Origin: Scytalidium lignicola
Lineage: Eukaryota > Ascomycota > Leotiomycetes
Assembly: GCA_002812745.2 (NCBI GenBank)
Contig: NCSJ02000074.1
Coordinates: 62,001 to 126,000, forward strand
Length of the DNA: 64,000 nt
Direction of reading: 5' to 3'
The notes under the pieces are model-generated. The model was not told the DNA's origin and did no database searches. It was given only the letters and a program-made list of their open reading frames with translations. The translations under genes were made by a program, and so were the position numbers. Of the stretch, positions 44,652 to 58,000 are shown one piece after another. Each line of letters opens with the position of its first letter. The stretch's first letter is position 1.

Positions 44652-47600
44652 GATCACCGCCTACACTTTGAACTGCCAGCAACCAAAAGTAGTGAATCCG
44701 GGCTTAGACAATGGTAATGTACTGTACTCGGTCAAGCCAGCGTCGCAGCCAGAGCAGGCCGTAGTCTGGTCTGAGCCACCCACCCGTAATCCTGAGTATT
44801 CCGTAATCACTAAGATCTCCTCTCTCAACCCTTATCTCACAGCGATCGACCATGGACCTACCATAGCACTGCTGAATACAGTCTGTCGCAGCGATGAAGA
44901 GATGGAAAAGGAAAGAGTAGAGGAGAGAAAGGGCAAAAGGAGAAGTAGTGAGAAGTGGTGAGAGGTGTTGGTTCCAAAAATGTGACCTCTCACAATCCCT
45001 CCTCTCTCTCTTGGTGTCTGGACTGGCGTGTGTGTGTGTACCCCTCGGGGCGGTTTGGACCCTTACGGAGGGGAGGAGTCCCAGGCCTTCTCCAGTAACG
45101 AACGTGCAGCCAAACCACAAACCGACCGGCTCCCGTTAGCTCCAGCGCTGACCCAAACCTTTACCCCAAAGCAGACCCAGGCGAACCACCGTTTTCCCGC
45201 CACAGACAAATCTGGAAAAACAACCACCATTGAGATTACGCATCACCGTGGTCCAGCCAGCAGGGGAGAGCTTTGCGGCGTGACTAAGCCGAGCTCATGC
45301 AACGTAAGGAATCAGCGCCCAGCGACGCAGGGATGGGGTATTTGCTGACAAGAGGTGCAGGTTGCAGGCTGCAGTCTGCACCAAAGGCTCGCAGAAGGTA
45401 AATCGAAGACGGTCGAACGCGCTGACCAAGGAGCAAAGGAGCCAAAGGTGCAATAATCCAAGAGAAGTCATCCGAGTCATGAATAACGTACAGTGCTGGT
45501 GACCTGTTGCAATGGAAATGCATAAAGAAGCGATCGGACGTTCTTTCTCTTCTTGTTCGCGGTCCAGACCACAATCAGATTACTCACTTTGGGCACGAGA
45601 ACGATTGTTGAAAAATAAGGCATCCAGCGTCCAGCGACCATCGGACGCAGGACAGGACAGCACAGCAGCAGACGGGAAGGAGATAACTCATCCCTGGAGA
45701 CGATCGCAATTGATTTCCAATTATGCGTCAGGGTCAGATTTACTAGACAGGCAACACGAACCACCGCTAGAGCGCCGTTTGTGCCGTGTTAGACCCGAGC
45801 TTACGCTCCAGTCTCAACTCATAACCCCGTAACCTACCGGCCGAAACTATGGACGGGTGTGCGGATACTGCGGCTGGATGGTGTACCATACCTTACGTAC
45901 CGTTCGTAAGTACAAATAGGGTAACTAGTGGGTTAGTTAATAATTAATTACGGAATTCTGGATGTGATGTTGAATGCGCTCAGCCAGAGAAGAAAAGAAG
46001 AAGAAGAAGAAGGCGTTAAAAAGAAGACACCTTTTCCCAGGGTAGACGCTGCTAGGACAGTTCAGATCGAAGCACAGTAGTTCCAGTGCTCTAGTGCAGC
46101 TACTACTGTAGATATCTTCACACGGGGTTTAGTGCGTTGGTACGTCTGCATATATGGATTTTCTCCGGGTCCATCATGCGACCGGACATTTTTGACTTCA
46201 GATCCTCATACGGTACTGTAGTACTGTACATACCTCCGCGATACCAGAGGCCCTCGGATTCACCTTCCCTCGGATCCCGTGTCTCGGTCACGAAAGGATA
46301 TATGACCTTCTCTCTGGCATGTCTATACATGCCATATTTTGCACCTCGAGACAGCGATTGCACCAGCATAAACCATTCCATCGTCTCACTTACCGTTTCA
46401 CAGCTGCGAGATGCTGACGAGCAGATGCAATGCCGCGTTTCTCTCTCTGCCGAGTCTGCTCTGCTTATCTCCATGTTCTTTCTTACTCCGCCGGATCTCC
46501 CGACGGGGCCGCCCCTCGTGTCTCCACTGTCGCTACATAACAGCCTCATGAACAGGCACATTTTTCTTTCTTTTTTTTCCTTCTTCAGTAACTGCTACGA
46601 TGGTACCTGTCATAAGCTTAAATGAGGGGTAGCAGAGTGGAGGTTGGGTGCGAGGTATCTCCCGTGGTAAGTCCGCCAGGACCTTAATGCACCATCGCAT
46701 ATCGAATGCATAACTGCTGCGGTTAAATACGAGAGAGAGAGAAAAGGGAATGGTGGGCATTGATAACTCCTAAGAAAGAACACCCTGAGGGAAAAGTGAT
46801 CCACGTGTAAGCAGCGTGGTGATCAGAATAGAAACAGCCACAGCCACAGCCACACCATCCCACCAAGCTATCAAAGAAGATCTACAACATAACTTAGATA
46901 ATCCGCGCAGCCGATCGTCAAAGTGGATCACTACAAACGACAACATCAATGATTGTTCAAAGTTAAGTCAAGGTTTGGCATTAATTATTAATATCCTTTT
47001 CTTGTTCTTGATATACCGAGAGAAAAAAAAAGTAATTATCATCTCTTTATTCCTTTTACAGTACAAAAAACATTTATATGTTTTGTCAAGGTTACTCATT
47101 TAACAAAATTGCAAGATGTAACGCTGTCGTTTTTTGAGTTTTCTGTTTTCCATGTCTATTTACTTCAATAGGGTTGGTTAGGTTTTCTTCTAGATATATG
47201 GAGAGAAGAAAATAAAAAACAGGATGTGTTTTATCTCTCCCTCCACAACGTCTCTTCTTGGGTGTGTGTGAGAGTGTGTTGATAGAAGAGTAATAGTGGT
47301 GAAGTAAGTACAGAGAGGAATACTTTAAACAAATTTCTTTACAAGAAACAAGAACATAGAGTTCACATCCAAGTCTCAAGGTATCACGACCAATCAGTCA
47401 TGTCAAGACATGACGGCTATGTGGATCCAGACTTGATCCAAGACCCAAGCAAGTATATCGTCTCCACATCCTCATACATATACGCATAGTCTCAACCACA
47501 TCCAAACTTCCCTTGGAGGACGTCCTGCAATGTCGTTGAGGACTTTTGTACTGGCTTTTCTGGCTGTGATGTTACNTTTTTTACCTGAGGGCTTTCTTTC

Positions 47601-48238
47601 GACTTGCGGAGATTGCACAAGAACTTCAGAGTTGAATTTTTAACGATAAGACGCTCTTTGTCGCGCTAGAGTTTGTACTAGTTGCAGTTGCAGATGCGTG
47701 TGTGTGCGGAAGGATCTTGAAGGGGATATAGTAATGTGGCATGTCTGGTATAATGGATGCACTCAACTCTTCTTCCCACCACCTAGCCCTACAAAAAGAA
47801 TTAAAACATAAATAAATATAAATTAGTCTTGGGAATAGATAATTATTAAAGAAGNAAAAAAAGAGTGAATAGAATGACAAAAGAGTTCGAGCCCTATATG
47901 CTCTACATCTCTACTAATGTCAGTGACAAGCACATCAATACATTAGATTTACTGTCCCAGTCCATCTCTTAGAACAACAATTTGACCTGACCGTTCTGCC
48001 ACAACGACGCTTTTTGTTGTTCGATACCGGGATGTTGCTTATTTGAGGTCATATAGGAAGGTAGTGGTCTGGAAGGGGGAACGACGGATGTGGGTCTGGG
48101 GGTCGCTAGTTTAAAGTAAGGTGAAGTGATGTTATTTAGCAGGATAAAAATACATCTATTCATTTATTCATATATCTATCATTCGTTTAATTCATCAAGA
48201 AAGATCGATGTCTACTGGATATCTCTCTTAGACCAAAA
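44652..48238. promoter_or_regulatory. Long region between kinase promoter and SPX-EXS 3' end
   Basis: 3.6 kb without a supported gene. The half next to the kinase start contains five TACTGTA/TACAGTA copies, including GTACTGTAGTACTGTAC at 46213..46229. Simple repeats are a CAGCCA run (46833..46854) and GAA runs near 45990. Undetermined bases at 47576 and 47855. ORFs are short and motif-free. Confidence 0.5.
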
Positions 48239-51200
48239 TTATTGATTCTCGGAATTCGCTTTATCTGATGATGCCTTCGTCCTCAAGTACATCTCTGCAT
48301 CTCTGACCTCCAGCAAATCAGGCTCGTCGTCATCATCATCTTCATCATCACTGCTTCCAACTGCAGCATCTTGATGCGGAGAATGGTTCGCGCCCTCACC
48401 TGCAGCACCGGACGGTTTCCTCTTCTTCTCGAAATCTTGTGTATGTGCATCAGCCATGATCTTGGTTATCGTTCTGGGAAGTCCAGGACGACGACGCAAA
48501 GAACTTGTAGCAGGAGATTCCTGGGCTTCGAGCCCACTACTAGTACGCGATCGAAGTCTTGTAAAAGGCGGGGACTGTTCGATTCTCTGGGCTCCTGTAC
48601 TTTCTGCCTGTGACCCAAGTTCCTCTTCGAAACGCTCTTCTTCAATCATGTATGGAAGAGGAACGTCACGGGAAGCCTTGAAGTGAGCAACATTCGAGCA
48701 GTGTTCGTTCTCAACACGGAAGATTGCCCAAATCCCTCTCCGAGTCGCCTCGCTCATAGCAACGAAGAAGGATACCAACGTGCTGTGCTGAAGATCATGG
48801 GTGAATATCGCGTATAGTATCCAATTAAAACGAAGGATGACATCGAGAATCATGGCACCGTAGTACCACCAAACACTCTTATATCCTCGTATATCACGAA
48901 GCAAGAATTGTCTAGCATGTGGCTGTAGGAGAGACCAGTCCATTACTAAATCCCAGATCGCTTTGACAATTGTCAGTTTTGCCTACTTTGAAACAGGGAG
49001 AAGTACTCACATGAATAGACGGCATTGACACAAGCAAATATGCAGAACACAATCTGCATATGATAGGTCTTGTCTATACGATATAGACTAAGCGTGACAT
49101 AGTACATTATTGATGCCGTATACTTGCCAAAATTTGCTAGATGAGGGAAGGCATTACGAGTATCGTGGTAACGTCGCAAGGACTGCAATGCGCGCCATAC
49201 GCTTGGAAGTGCTGAAAAAAACCCCATAACTCGAGAGTGAGACGAATTACATCGAGTTGGGTCGTCCCATTGATTAGCATATAAGCAAAAGAATAACGAT
49301 AAATTCTATGGGGATAACATAGTCAGCGTCCGCAACAAAATTTGCTGTTTTAACAAGACTACTTACACCCGTAAGATAGGTTAATGAACAATACATATCT
49401 CCCAAGAAAAAATCACGAAACTCCACAGGGTATAAACCAGCCAGTAGTAAACGCCACTATTTCCAAAGTCAGTAAGTAATCCGTAGGTTTAGAGACAGAG
49501 TGTCGACTTACATGTGAATATACAAACCATTCACGACTTCTATAAAATAGTATAGGTGCAGGAAAAAATATCAAGGTAACCGTAATTGCAATCAATATTA
49601 TCGGAAAGTAGATATACATGCCGGATCCACGGCCAACCTCTGAAAAATTGAACCACGCAATAAGGCCCAGGAGCAAAATGAAGAAACAAGGAAATTGGGC
49701 GGTTTCACGCCAGTCAAGGTTGTGTCTCAGATCGAACTCGAAAACAAACGCATAGTTAATCTTATTTCGAGTCCAGATTCTACAATCAATGCAGAACCAA
49801 ATGAAAAGATATAGACCGAGCACATAGCCACCATATATTTGCAATAGATAGCTCGTTTGTACACGAACCGTAGGGTCACTGTCAAATAAAAGGTTTCCAG
49901 CATAGACGATGGTCTGTATTAGGAAGACAGCTCCAATGCCGACCAGTAATCCGTTCGTGAAGGCACTCCACGACTTGTCGGTCCTTTTTCCCGACGAGCT
50001 TCTGAGCTTGCCAGTAGCAACTTTGTGGTTACCTTTCTCAAAGTACCTTGCATAGAGGTCTTCCACAGTATGCAGATGATTGTCAACCACTTCGCTCTTG
50101 ACAAACCAAGCCTTGTTAACTTTCTCGGACATGTATCTTAATGGAGGGTGTGCATTGACAGCTTTGTCGTACTTTTTGTTGATCTTCCGGAAAGCCGTTC
50201 GATTAAGAAGAGCATACGATTTTAATAGTTCTAGTCCGCGGTAATACTCCTTCAGGGCGAGCTTGAGCTTTCGCTTGGCACTCCTATAGGAAACGCTCTC
50301 CGGTGGATGCTCCCGTCTAACATAGTCACGCCCTTCCTCAATATGACCAGTTCGAAGTCTCTGCTGGCCAGTGCGCATTTCTGGGGTTGTGGGCATAGTT
50401 TGTAAGGCCTTTGAATTTGGTCCTAGGCGTGGGGCCAATGCCTTCGCTCTTGCACGTTCTAACACTCGTCCTAGTGGATCGAAGAATTGCTTCAAGTGAT
50501 CTCTCTCGTTTGGTCGACTTATATCATCAATATCTTGCGATCCTGTACTATATCCGTTCAATACTGCGTGATCATCATCATTTGCACTTGCTTTAGCTTG
50601 TTGTACCGTCGCAATTTCTTCAATTCTACGATTGCGCATCTCATGAAGTTGTTCACGAAGAACCTTGAGGCGCTCTCCGGCCTCATCTTCCTTCATCTTG
50701 TAAAAATCCTCAACTTTTTCCAGCTCATCATCCATCCAAGTAAAGAATTCCTTCTGCCGCAACCTGACGGTCTCAACTTGCAGCAAGGCTAAGTCAATAC
50801 GGTTGCTATCAGCTTTAGTTAACGGAGTCCCAACAGAAAACATCCTGCGTATCACACCTGGGGAGGGTTGTGAAGGTTCCCCGATCTTGTCGGCGTTCCA
50901 CGTGGACATTTTATTGCGAAGGGACTTTTGGGAGGGTATTGCTAGAGATGAGTAGCGAGGAAACACCGATGACCGACCAAAATTCCTGTCTCGATTTGGC
51001 TGGGATTCTAAACTTGTATCAGTCACTGCGGGAGGAGGAAGCTCCGGTGGTATTGCAGGATCTGGTAATTCAAATGCCGAACGCATCGTCTGTCTAGCTG
51101 GAGGCGTCGGTACAAAACTTCCATATTGGGAGGGCGCCGCCGAGGGGCCTGGCCGTGAATCATTTTGTCGAATTGGTATCGCAGGGGTCCTTTTTACATA

Positions 51201-51587
51201 AGGGTCTTCGTCAGAGTCTTCCGATTGAGAATCCTTCCCTTCTGCAACCGGGGCTGGCGACGATTGCAATGGTGTATAAACAATATCTCCCCATGCGTCA
51301 AATGCATTTGGCCTTGAGCCATTCCTTGTACGCGGTGCAAATTTAGATGTAGCCCCATAGATACTGTAGTCGTGAGCAGGCAATTGTGGTTGTCCAGGAG
51401 TTCGAGGAGTCGCTTCTGCACGCTGTACGGCACGAGATACAGCCTTAACGCGTTTCTTTCCTGCCTTGTAGTCCAGATATTTGGCTCGCCATTCTGAATA
51501 ATTATGTTAGCTTCCTTTACTGGATAGGAATTTGAAGTCCATTGTACCTGGTACCAACTCCTCCTCTAGCTCTTTCGCAAACTTCAT
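48239..51587 (-). CDS. SYG1: SPX-EXS domain protein (SYG1/XPR1 phosphate exporter type), five exons
   Basis: Membrane protein of the XPR1/Syg1 family, linked to inositol-pyrophosphate sensing by SPX and to phosphate export. Exons 51548..51587, 49512..51493, 49367..49456, 49011..49305 and 48239..48960 encode 1042 aa. The N-terminal SPX is split by long linkers: MKFAKELEEELVPEWRAKYLDYK, then LRQKEFFTWMDDELEKVEDFYKMKEDEA, then KLALKEYYRGLELLKSYALLNRTAFRKINKKYDK. About eight TM segments follow. The EXS core includes YSHWRLLLAGLYPVEFRDFFLGDMYCSLTY, YANQWDDPTRCNSSHSR and DLQHSTLVSFFVAMSEATRRGIWAIFRVENEH. The C-tail ends in a long acidic run. Introns are 50-61 nt, each restoring family sequence. Placement in the Golgi/plasma membrane is family knowledge. 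Confidence 0.95.
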
Positions 51588-53266
51588 GTTTGTGGCGGCG
51601 GGGTTTTTGATTTTACATGAATGGCTGATTGGACTGCTTTAATTGATTCTTTAAGAGAAATTGGAAGCTGATCTAGAGTTCTAAACGCAAGTTCTGCTAA
51701 TTGAAACTTTAAATTATGGTATAATAGCGATCCAAAATGAAAGATTTGACTATTAGAAAACTCTGGAAAACGGACGTCGTCATTGTAACCTAGGAATACG
51801 GGGATAGATAGGGTCTGGCATAGAGATCATATGTGCAGATCTTATCCACCAGCCACAGGCCTGGGTCGGAGCACGAGCCATAGTTCGCCAATCTGTGATT
51901 GATATCAGACGAGATACCATTGGACATCTATTTTCTAAGGTGTTACGGCCACGCTTCTATCGAAGCTAATATTCATATAAATCAGTTGGATTTTGAAATA
52001 ATAATATTTTCAAGTATTTACATTTTTTAAATGAAACCTCAACTTATCAACCGCATCCTTTATACTGCGCTCTGTCTTGATATCGATGAGATCACATCTT
52101 TTAAGCTTATTTGTAAGCTTTAATATATATTACATATAAGTACAATAATTCTTAACGATTAGACTAATATTCATGCTTCTTAACTATAGTTTACCCCGTT
52201 TATTACAGCTCTCTTTGTAAATATAAAAGTAGTAAATAAAGTGACTAGTAGAGTAAGTAGTGCCTAATATAGTTTATCATCACTCAGTTCTAAATATATA
52301 GAATATTTGCATGCGCCAGAAAAGAGTATAAGTCTACATGTGTCAGTTTCGGCAGGGAAAGTCGAGTAGACAAAGAGGATAGAACTGATTATCAGCTATA
52401 ATATTATACATAAAACTGTTGTCTTTTCAGTTTGCTTTAATCGTACCGCACGGCTAATGTTAGAGTTCCATCAAACTTTATTCACACTTAGTATATCCTT
52501 GGCAATGCCATTCTCACACTCCGGGATCTGACCATTCACGAGTCATCTTTTGCTGCCTATTGCAGAGAATAGCCTTCGCGGTTGACCAAGCACGTAGTAT
52601 TCTTGTAACCCAAGTGTCTTAGCACTGGCTCAACTCCTAGTTATTCGAAAATTAATTTAGCAGTTTTGGGCATATATGGAGAAAAGAGGCTTGCAAGGAA
52701 ATGTAAATGATTTAAAGCAGTGCCAATGATATTTACACATCGTTCAGATTACTCTGCAAAAAGACGATTGTCGAGTTTGTTTTATCTTGTAAACATTTGT
52801 TGCCAAGTGTTGAGGGCTGAAGTAGTTGAAATTCCGCATCAATATTTGTTAGATTGCAACTCCGTTGATAGTAAAGGAGACAGCCACCAAAAGGACTAAT
52901 CTGACAGATGTAGGCGATTGTTATCAAGTTGTTAGTCTTTCTTAAGTTCTAATAAGGATGCTATCGATAATAGTTTTCAGTCTAGTGAATTATATTTATA
53001 ACACTTCTAGCAATATTCTAACCGATACTCCACTGAATGACACCACACGATTGCAACATAAAACCTGAACGTTCGCACTAGTCGAACAAGTATCCAATCA
53101 CAGTTTCTTTTGTTGCTGATAAGATTTATTCCTTATTCAACAAATCCTCTTTACCATCCTCTCAAATGGTATCCGACCTATGCCTAGAAGTAGGGACAAT
53201 ATTCCTGTTCTGAAATACCAGTTTCAGCAGCGCATCTTATTCTCGCTGACGATATTGGTCGCCTTA
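51588..53266. other. AT-rich gene-free region before the transposon
   Basis: 1.7 kb. The first 300 bp is the SPX-EXS upstream region; the rest is very AT-rich with many TA steps, consistent with old mutated repeat DNA. A TGTTACGG start-like sequence at 51942 is too weak to call an LTR. Confidence 0.5.
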
Positions 53267-53300
53267 CGAACCTGCTGACATAAGTCTGTATTTTCAGGGC
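53267..53300. repeat. Left terminal inverted repeat
   Basis: 34 bp, perfect match to the complement of the right end; flanked outside by TTA (53264..53266). Confidence 0.92.
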
Positions 53301-53322
53301 ACATTACAACAGCGATATTTAA

Positions 53323-54430
53323 TTAATTTGCTGTACTCCACCCACAACGCTTAATTAATTCATGAACCCAATAGCTTTGCTTATCTATTAATTCATTAAT
53401 CCATTCCTGTGGTATTTCTTCCCATAGTTCTGTTATAACAGTTTGCATTTCAATTTCGTTTGTAGGCTGTTGATTTCGTCTGTGCAAAGCTTGCTTAATC
53501 TTACGCCAGCATTTCTCAATTGGATTTATATCAGGACTTGTAGAAGGATGAAGAAATAAGGTAATGCCATGATTTCTCCTCTATATAACACAAAGGTTAT
53601 TAGTTGACTTGTGGCCATAAGCAGAATTGCCATCTTCTATGAATTGTGGTTGTAATCCTTCTAGAAGTGTAATTTACTTAAAAGCTCTTAAAAACCTAAT
53701 TATAACTTTCTCTAAGACTTGTTCTAAGTAGTTCTTTTGTGTAAATGCACTATTCTTCTTTATGCTTGTTATAAATAACAATTAGCTTTTATAACCATAC
53801 TTAATAACTCTAAATACATGAACAAGAATTGTATAACCTTGATATATCTGAAATTGAATATAATCAAGGTGAAATTACTCTTTTTTCTTCTGTAAAACNT
53901 TTTTCTTTGCATTTCTTATCTTTAATTAAAAACGTTACTTTATCTGATCAAAGGATACTTTTCTATTCTAGCTACCAAAATATATATACTAAACCCTAAA
54001 TCCATCGTATGCAAGCTTATGCTTTTATGAGGAAAGGTTTTTGACATATTGTACAATGGAAATATCCAACTTCTTTAAGCTTACACTCTAATGTCTTAAG
54101 AGAACAAGAGAGTTTTGATTCATCATGAAGTTGTATATAATTAAGAACTCAATGTTCATACGATTTGCTGATATATTCGATAATATCTCTGACTTCTTGT
54201 TCATTCAAAGATTCACGTGGTCGACCAGTTCTTGTAGGTTTAACACGTTCAGGGTAATCATAATACAAAATCCAGCTAACTGTATCTGTAGTCAAGGAAT
54301 AATATCCAGCTAATTGCTGTAAACCAATTTTGGCATATTTATACAATTGACGAATAGCTTCTTTATGCTTTGTAGGTATTTCATAGCCTGGAAGATGCTC
54401 TGGCATTGGTGGAGTAGTAGGATTATCCAT
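53323..54430 (-). pseudogene. DDE transposase remnant
   Basis: Starts MDNPTTPPMPEHLPGYE. An intact N-terminal 93 residues with a helix-turn-helix-like part (QLAGYYSLTTDTVSWIL) and GRPRESL come first. After the first stop the homologous frame continues with breaks. First catalytic Asp is in a WSDK-like motif (codon 53942..53944; the Trp position is now TGA). Second Asp is in EDGNSAYGH (53632..53634). Glu is in SPDINPIEKCWR (53515..53517). Stops include TAG where Trp is expected (CVI*RRNHGI), a G-to-A change on the coding strand consistent with RIP-type mutation. A frame change lies near the undetermined base 53899. The spacing between second Asp and Glu is 38 residues as read. Confidence 0.8.
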
Positions 54431-54473
54431 AATTCATGATGTTTTAATTTTGTGTGAGTGCAGGGTTAAAATA

Positions 54474-54507
54474 GCCCTGAAAATACAGACTTATGTCAGC
54501 AGGTTCG
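54474..54507. repeat. Right terminal inverted repeat
   Basis: 34 bp, the complement of the left end; flanked outside by TTA (54508..54510). Confidence 0.92.
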
Positions 54508-56180
54508 TTAGTTATGCCTGGCATTTCTTGCTCTGCAAACTACACAATTGAACAAGACTTCTTGCTCTCGGTAGTCATGAATTTGATAGTATTTCAGTTG
54601 CTGCTGGTCTAAAATGAGCCTAGAGGCTTGAATGTGAAGATGTTTGAAATCCCAATTTTCTGAAACAATGATTCTAGAATATACTCCCCGGTCCAAAATT
54701 GTGCAAAAGAGGGGTTTCCAACAAGAGTGAAGAATTTTGAGAAAATTGCTGATTGGACAATCGATTAAAATAATATCACCCACGAGTCCGATCTATGGTA
54801 GTTAGACGGCCAGATCATGGGGATTCAACACCAAAAACAAGCTCAGATCGAAGGAGAAGTAGAATGGAACATATTGGCCGTTATTAATCATACACCTTAT
54901 GTTCAAGGTACATCGAGACCTGAGTACCTGAACAGCCCATGGAGCTCGGCATTTGCGACTGACCTTGATTAAAACTTGAGAGGTCTTAAGTTGGTCTTTG
55001 GGCATAGGAAAATTTTATCATAGAGTTTGAGATGCGTTAAATTAGAATCGTGAGTAACCAAGAGGATATGTGTCCCTAGCTGGAGCAGAGAAGCAGAACA
55101 GAAAAGCAGGAAAGGAAAGTATTTAATATAAGAAAAGTGGTTCATGCCTAATATCAATGAACATAAAAAAAAAATGCATTACCTGCCATTTAAACACCAT
55201 TACTGAGGTCTTCACATAAATTGAGATGATGAGATCAACTCGTACGTTCCATAAATACCAGATATTATATTAGTTGTGCAACCAGGTCGAATACTCTGGC
55301 AAACAAGCGCATCTTCCCTTCCACCTCTTCTAAAAAACAAAACAAAACAAAACAAACTTGTAGATACTTGAGCACCTTATCATCAAACTCAGAAATCTAA
55401 CGACTAATCCCTCAAGTACCCAACTCTTCTATCTAAAAAACCACCTAATCCTAACCCTAATACCAAAAAATTTCAAGGGACCCATAAATATACAACTCCC
55501 GCACCGTACAGCTCCACAGTGTCACGAACGGAATTCAACCCGCACCCAAAATCCATTCTAACCTTCAATTTCCGCATTAGGTGCGACAGTAAGCGGTACC
55601 TTGTATCCTTCCATGTGCCTCCATTATGATGACGGCAGCGATAGAAAGATATGGTACAGACCAATCAAAAGAAAAATGCGGGGGATAAGGGGTAGGAAGA
55701 GGCTACCCGTTTCGGCTTACATCGGCATAAGAATAAATCTTGTCCCCTTTTGACGTCGTACCAAGCCTTGTCACATTCCCATCATTATTTCACCCTCCAT
55801 TTTCCATATTACCGAATGGTTGGAAAAAGAGAGGGGGTGTGTGTGCTTGCGTAAAAGGAAAAACAATCACTACGAAAGGCTGGTTGGATGCGGGGTTTGC
55901 GCCCCCTTAATTACTATCTCTTTTGGTAGCAGATGTGAGATTGGCTACACTTTTACGTAGACGTAAATATAGAACAGATATATAACTTGTACCCGTACTT
56001 TCCGGCATCATTTTCTTTCTTTTTTACCTAATGCTCCCTTTTTTTCAATCTTCACAGCTTGTTAGACACTATTTAGCTCTCGAGAGTCTTAAAGTTCTCA
56101 CACTCCCACCATAATCCTATCTATCCTCTTCGTATTTTTTGTGATGAGCTCAAATAAAATCAATTTATAGTCTACACGCA
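54508..56180. other. AT-rich gene-free region between transposon and P450
   Basis: 1.7 kb. A 91-codon ORF next to the transposon (54508..54783, minus) has no recognised motif. An (AAACA)n repeat lies at about 55332..55357. The final few hundred bases are the P450 upstream region. Confidence 0.5.
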
Positions 56181-58000
56181 ATGATAGACTCATCTTTTCT
56201 GAAAAACGGCAGGCTTTCGGCTTCGTCGGCCATAGCTGTAGTTACTCTCTGTCTCTTCGTATGGGTAAGCTTTGAGTTCCTCCTCCCTCCCCCCGATTAT
56301 AGTTTCGTAAACGATTATTGCGAATCTGTGGAGTGTAAAGAATAAAAGGGTATTTATTCACATACAAGGAATAGATATCAGCAGTCGGTATCTACCGTCT
56401 TACCTTCCATCCATTAGCAAGATACCCAGGCCCACTCCTAGCAAGGCTCACAGCGTTTTACGATACATACCATGCGTGGAAGGGAGATAGGCATCTCGAG
56501 TTCTGGAGATGCCACGAGAAATACGGACCCGTCTACAGATATGGACCAAACAGTCTGTCGTTCAACACCAACACAGCATTAAAAACTATCTATGGCCACC
56601 GTGCAAATGTCCAGAAATCACAGTTCTACTCTGTATTCCCACCAACTAAAGACACCTTCAACACGCACAGCTCTATCAATAAAATGGCACATGCCAGGAA
56701 ACGACGAGTTCTCTCACACGCATTCTCGGATTCAGCGCTCAAAACCATGGAAAAGTACGTCCTGGCTAACATACGATTATTCTGCAGCAAGCTGGAGGAC
56801 AAGCCGTCTCCTTTCGGTGGTGCAATGGAGAAGTCCCTCAACACAGAAGGTGGCTGGTCATCGCCTCGAAACATGGCTAAGTGGTGCAATTATCTCACAT
56901 TCGACGTCATGGGGGACCTCTGTTTTGGAAAGGCCTTTGAGATGTTGGATAGGGAAGAAAATCGCCATGTGACTGATCTGCTGGGCAACGCGGCGCATAT
57001 GCATCTAATTGTAAGCCTTGATCTATCCCCGAGATCCGTCCCTAGACCGCTTTTTACAATCAGATGAGGTAAAGCTAACATAAGCTTGGATAAGATGGGT
57101 ACGAATCCCTTAATCAAGGAATGGGGCCTGAACAAAATCCTGTTCCGGAAGATCTACAATGACCGGATGAAGTACATGGCATACAGCAAGGCCCAGGCTA
57201 CCGAGAGAAGCAAGATCGGGCTCGATACAGACCGTAAGGATTTCTTCTACTACCTTCTCAATGCACGAGATCCCGAAACAGGAAAGGGCTTCACGCAGGC
57301 CGAACTCTGGGGCGAGAGTAACCTCCTCATCATTGCTGGTTCAGATACGACATCCACGGCGCTTGCAGGTACGCTCTTCTATCTCACGCACTACCCTGAA
57401 AAGCAGGAAAAGTTAAGCCGGGAGATCCTCTCAACGTTCCAGGACGTTGAAGAGATCGTCTCCGGGGCCACCCTGACCGGATGCACCTACCTACGGGCCG
57501 TTATCGACGAGACTATGAGGCTATCGCCGCCCGTTGGAGCATTGTTGCCTCGTGAAGTGCTCTCGGGAGGCATCGACATCGACGGTCTGCATATTCCCGC
57601 GGGCTCCGTGGTTGGAACACCGCACTATGCGATCCATCATAACGCAGATTACTATCCAGACCCGTTCAACTTCAAGCCTGAACGATGGATCCCCGATTCG
57701 GAACCAGGCGTGACTCGCGATAGCGTGGATCTTGTGCAATCAGCGTTCTGCCCGTTCAGTATTGGCTCACGAGGATGCATTGGTAAAGGCCTGGCCTACG
57801 CCGAACTGACAGAGACGCTGGCACGCGTGATATTCCAGTACGAGATGCGTAAAGCACCTGGAATGACGACGGGTGAGGGAAGTCCAGATTTAGAGTGGGG
57901 ACGACAGAGGAAAGATGAGTTCCAACTGCGGGACTCCTTTACCAGTATGATGGATGGTCCGCACGTCCAATTTCGAAGGCGAAATGCGCTGAAGGGGTAG
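56181..58000 (+). CDS. Cytochrome P450 monooxygenase, three exons
   Basis: Microsomal haem-thiolate monooxygenase, 541 aa. Exons 56181..56264, 56375..57010 and 57095..58000. Exon 1 is an N-terminal membrane anchor (SAIAVVTLCLFVW). It joins ISAVGIYRLTFHPLARYPGP at an atag acceptor; the nearby atcag acceptor would break the frame. Core motifs: I-helix AGSDTTSTA, ExxR in DETMR, PERW (FKPERWIPDS) and the haem-binding loop FSIGSRGCIGKG with the Cys ligand. Introns are 110 and 84 nt; the second has a gctaaca branch site. Resembles the group that includes benzoate-hydroxylase-like and toxin-pathway P450s; substrate unknown. No biosynthetic neighbours are visible, so it may be a lone detoxification or tailoring enzyme. 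Confidence 0.93.

Larger units (their letters stand above)
53267..54507 (-). mobile_element. Degenerate Tc1/mariner-like DNA transposon with 34-bp perfect TIRs
   Basis: 1241-bp element bounded by perfect inverted repeats (CGAACCTGCTGACATAAG... at the left, its complement at the right). TTA lies directly outside both ends, a possible 3-bp target duplication. The interior encodes a broken DDE transposase on the minus strand. All parts (helix-turn-helix N-terminus, D, D and E motifs, C-terminus) are recognisable, but in-frame stops and a frame break show it is dead. Nothing else is inside. Confidence 0.85.

Noticed and set aside
51942..52250. Possible solo LTR beginning TGTTACGG
   Set aside because: No matching 3' end or target duplication found.
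54508..54783. 91-codon minus-strand ORF abutting the transposon
   Set aside because: No recognised domain; its stop codon lies in the putative target duplication, so I could not show it is a gene cut by the insertion.
56375..56384. Apparent frame conflict between P450 exons 1 and 2
   Set aside because: Resolved by using the atag acceptor ending at 56374 rather than the atcag a few bases later; no frameshift is needed.
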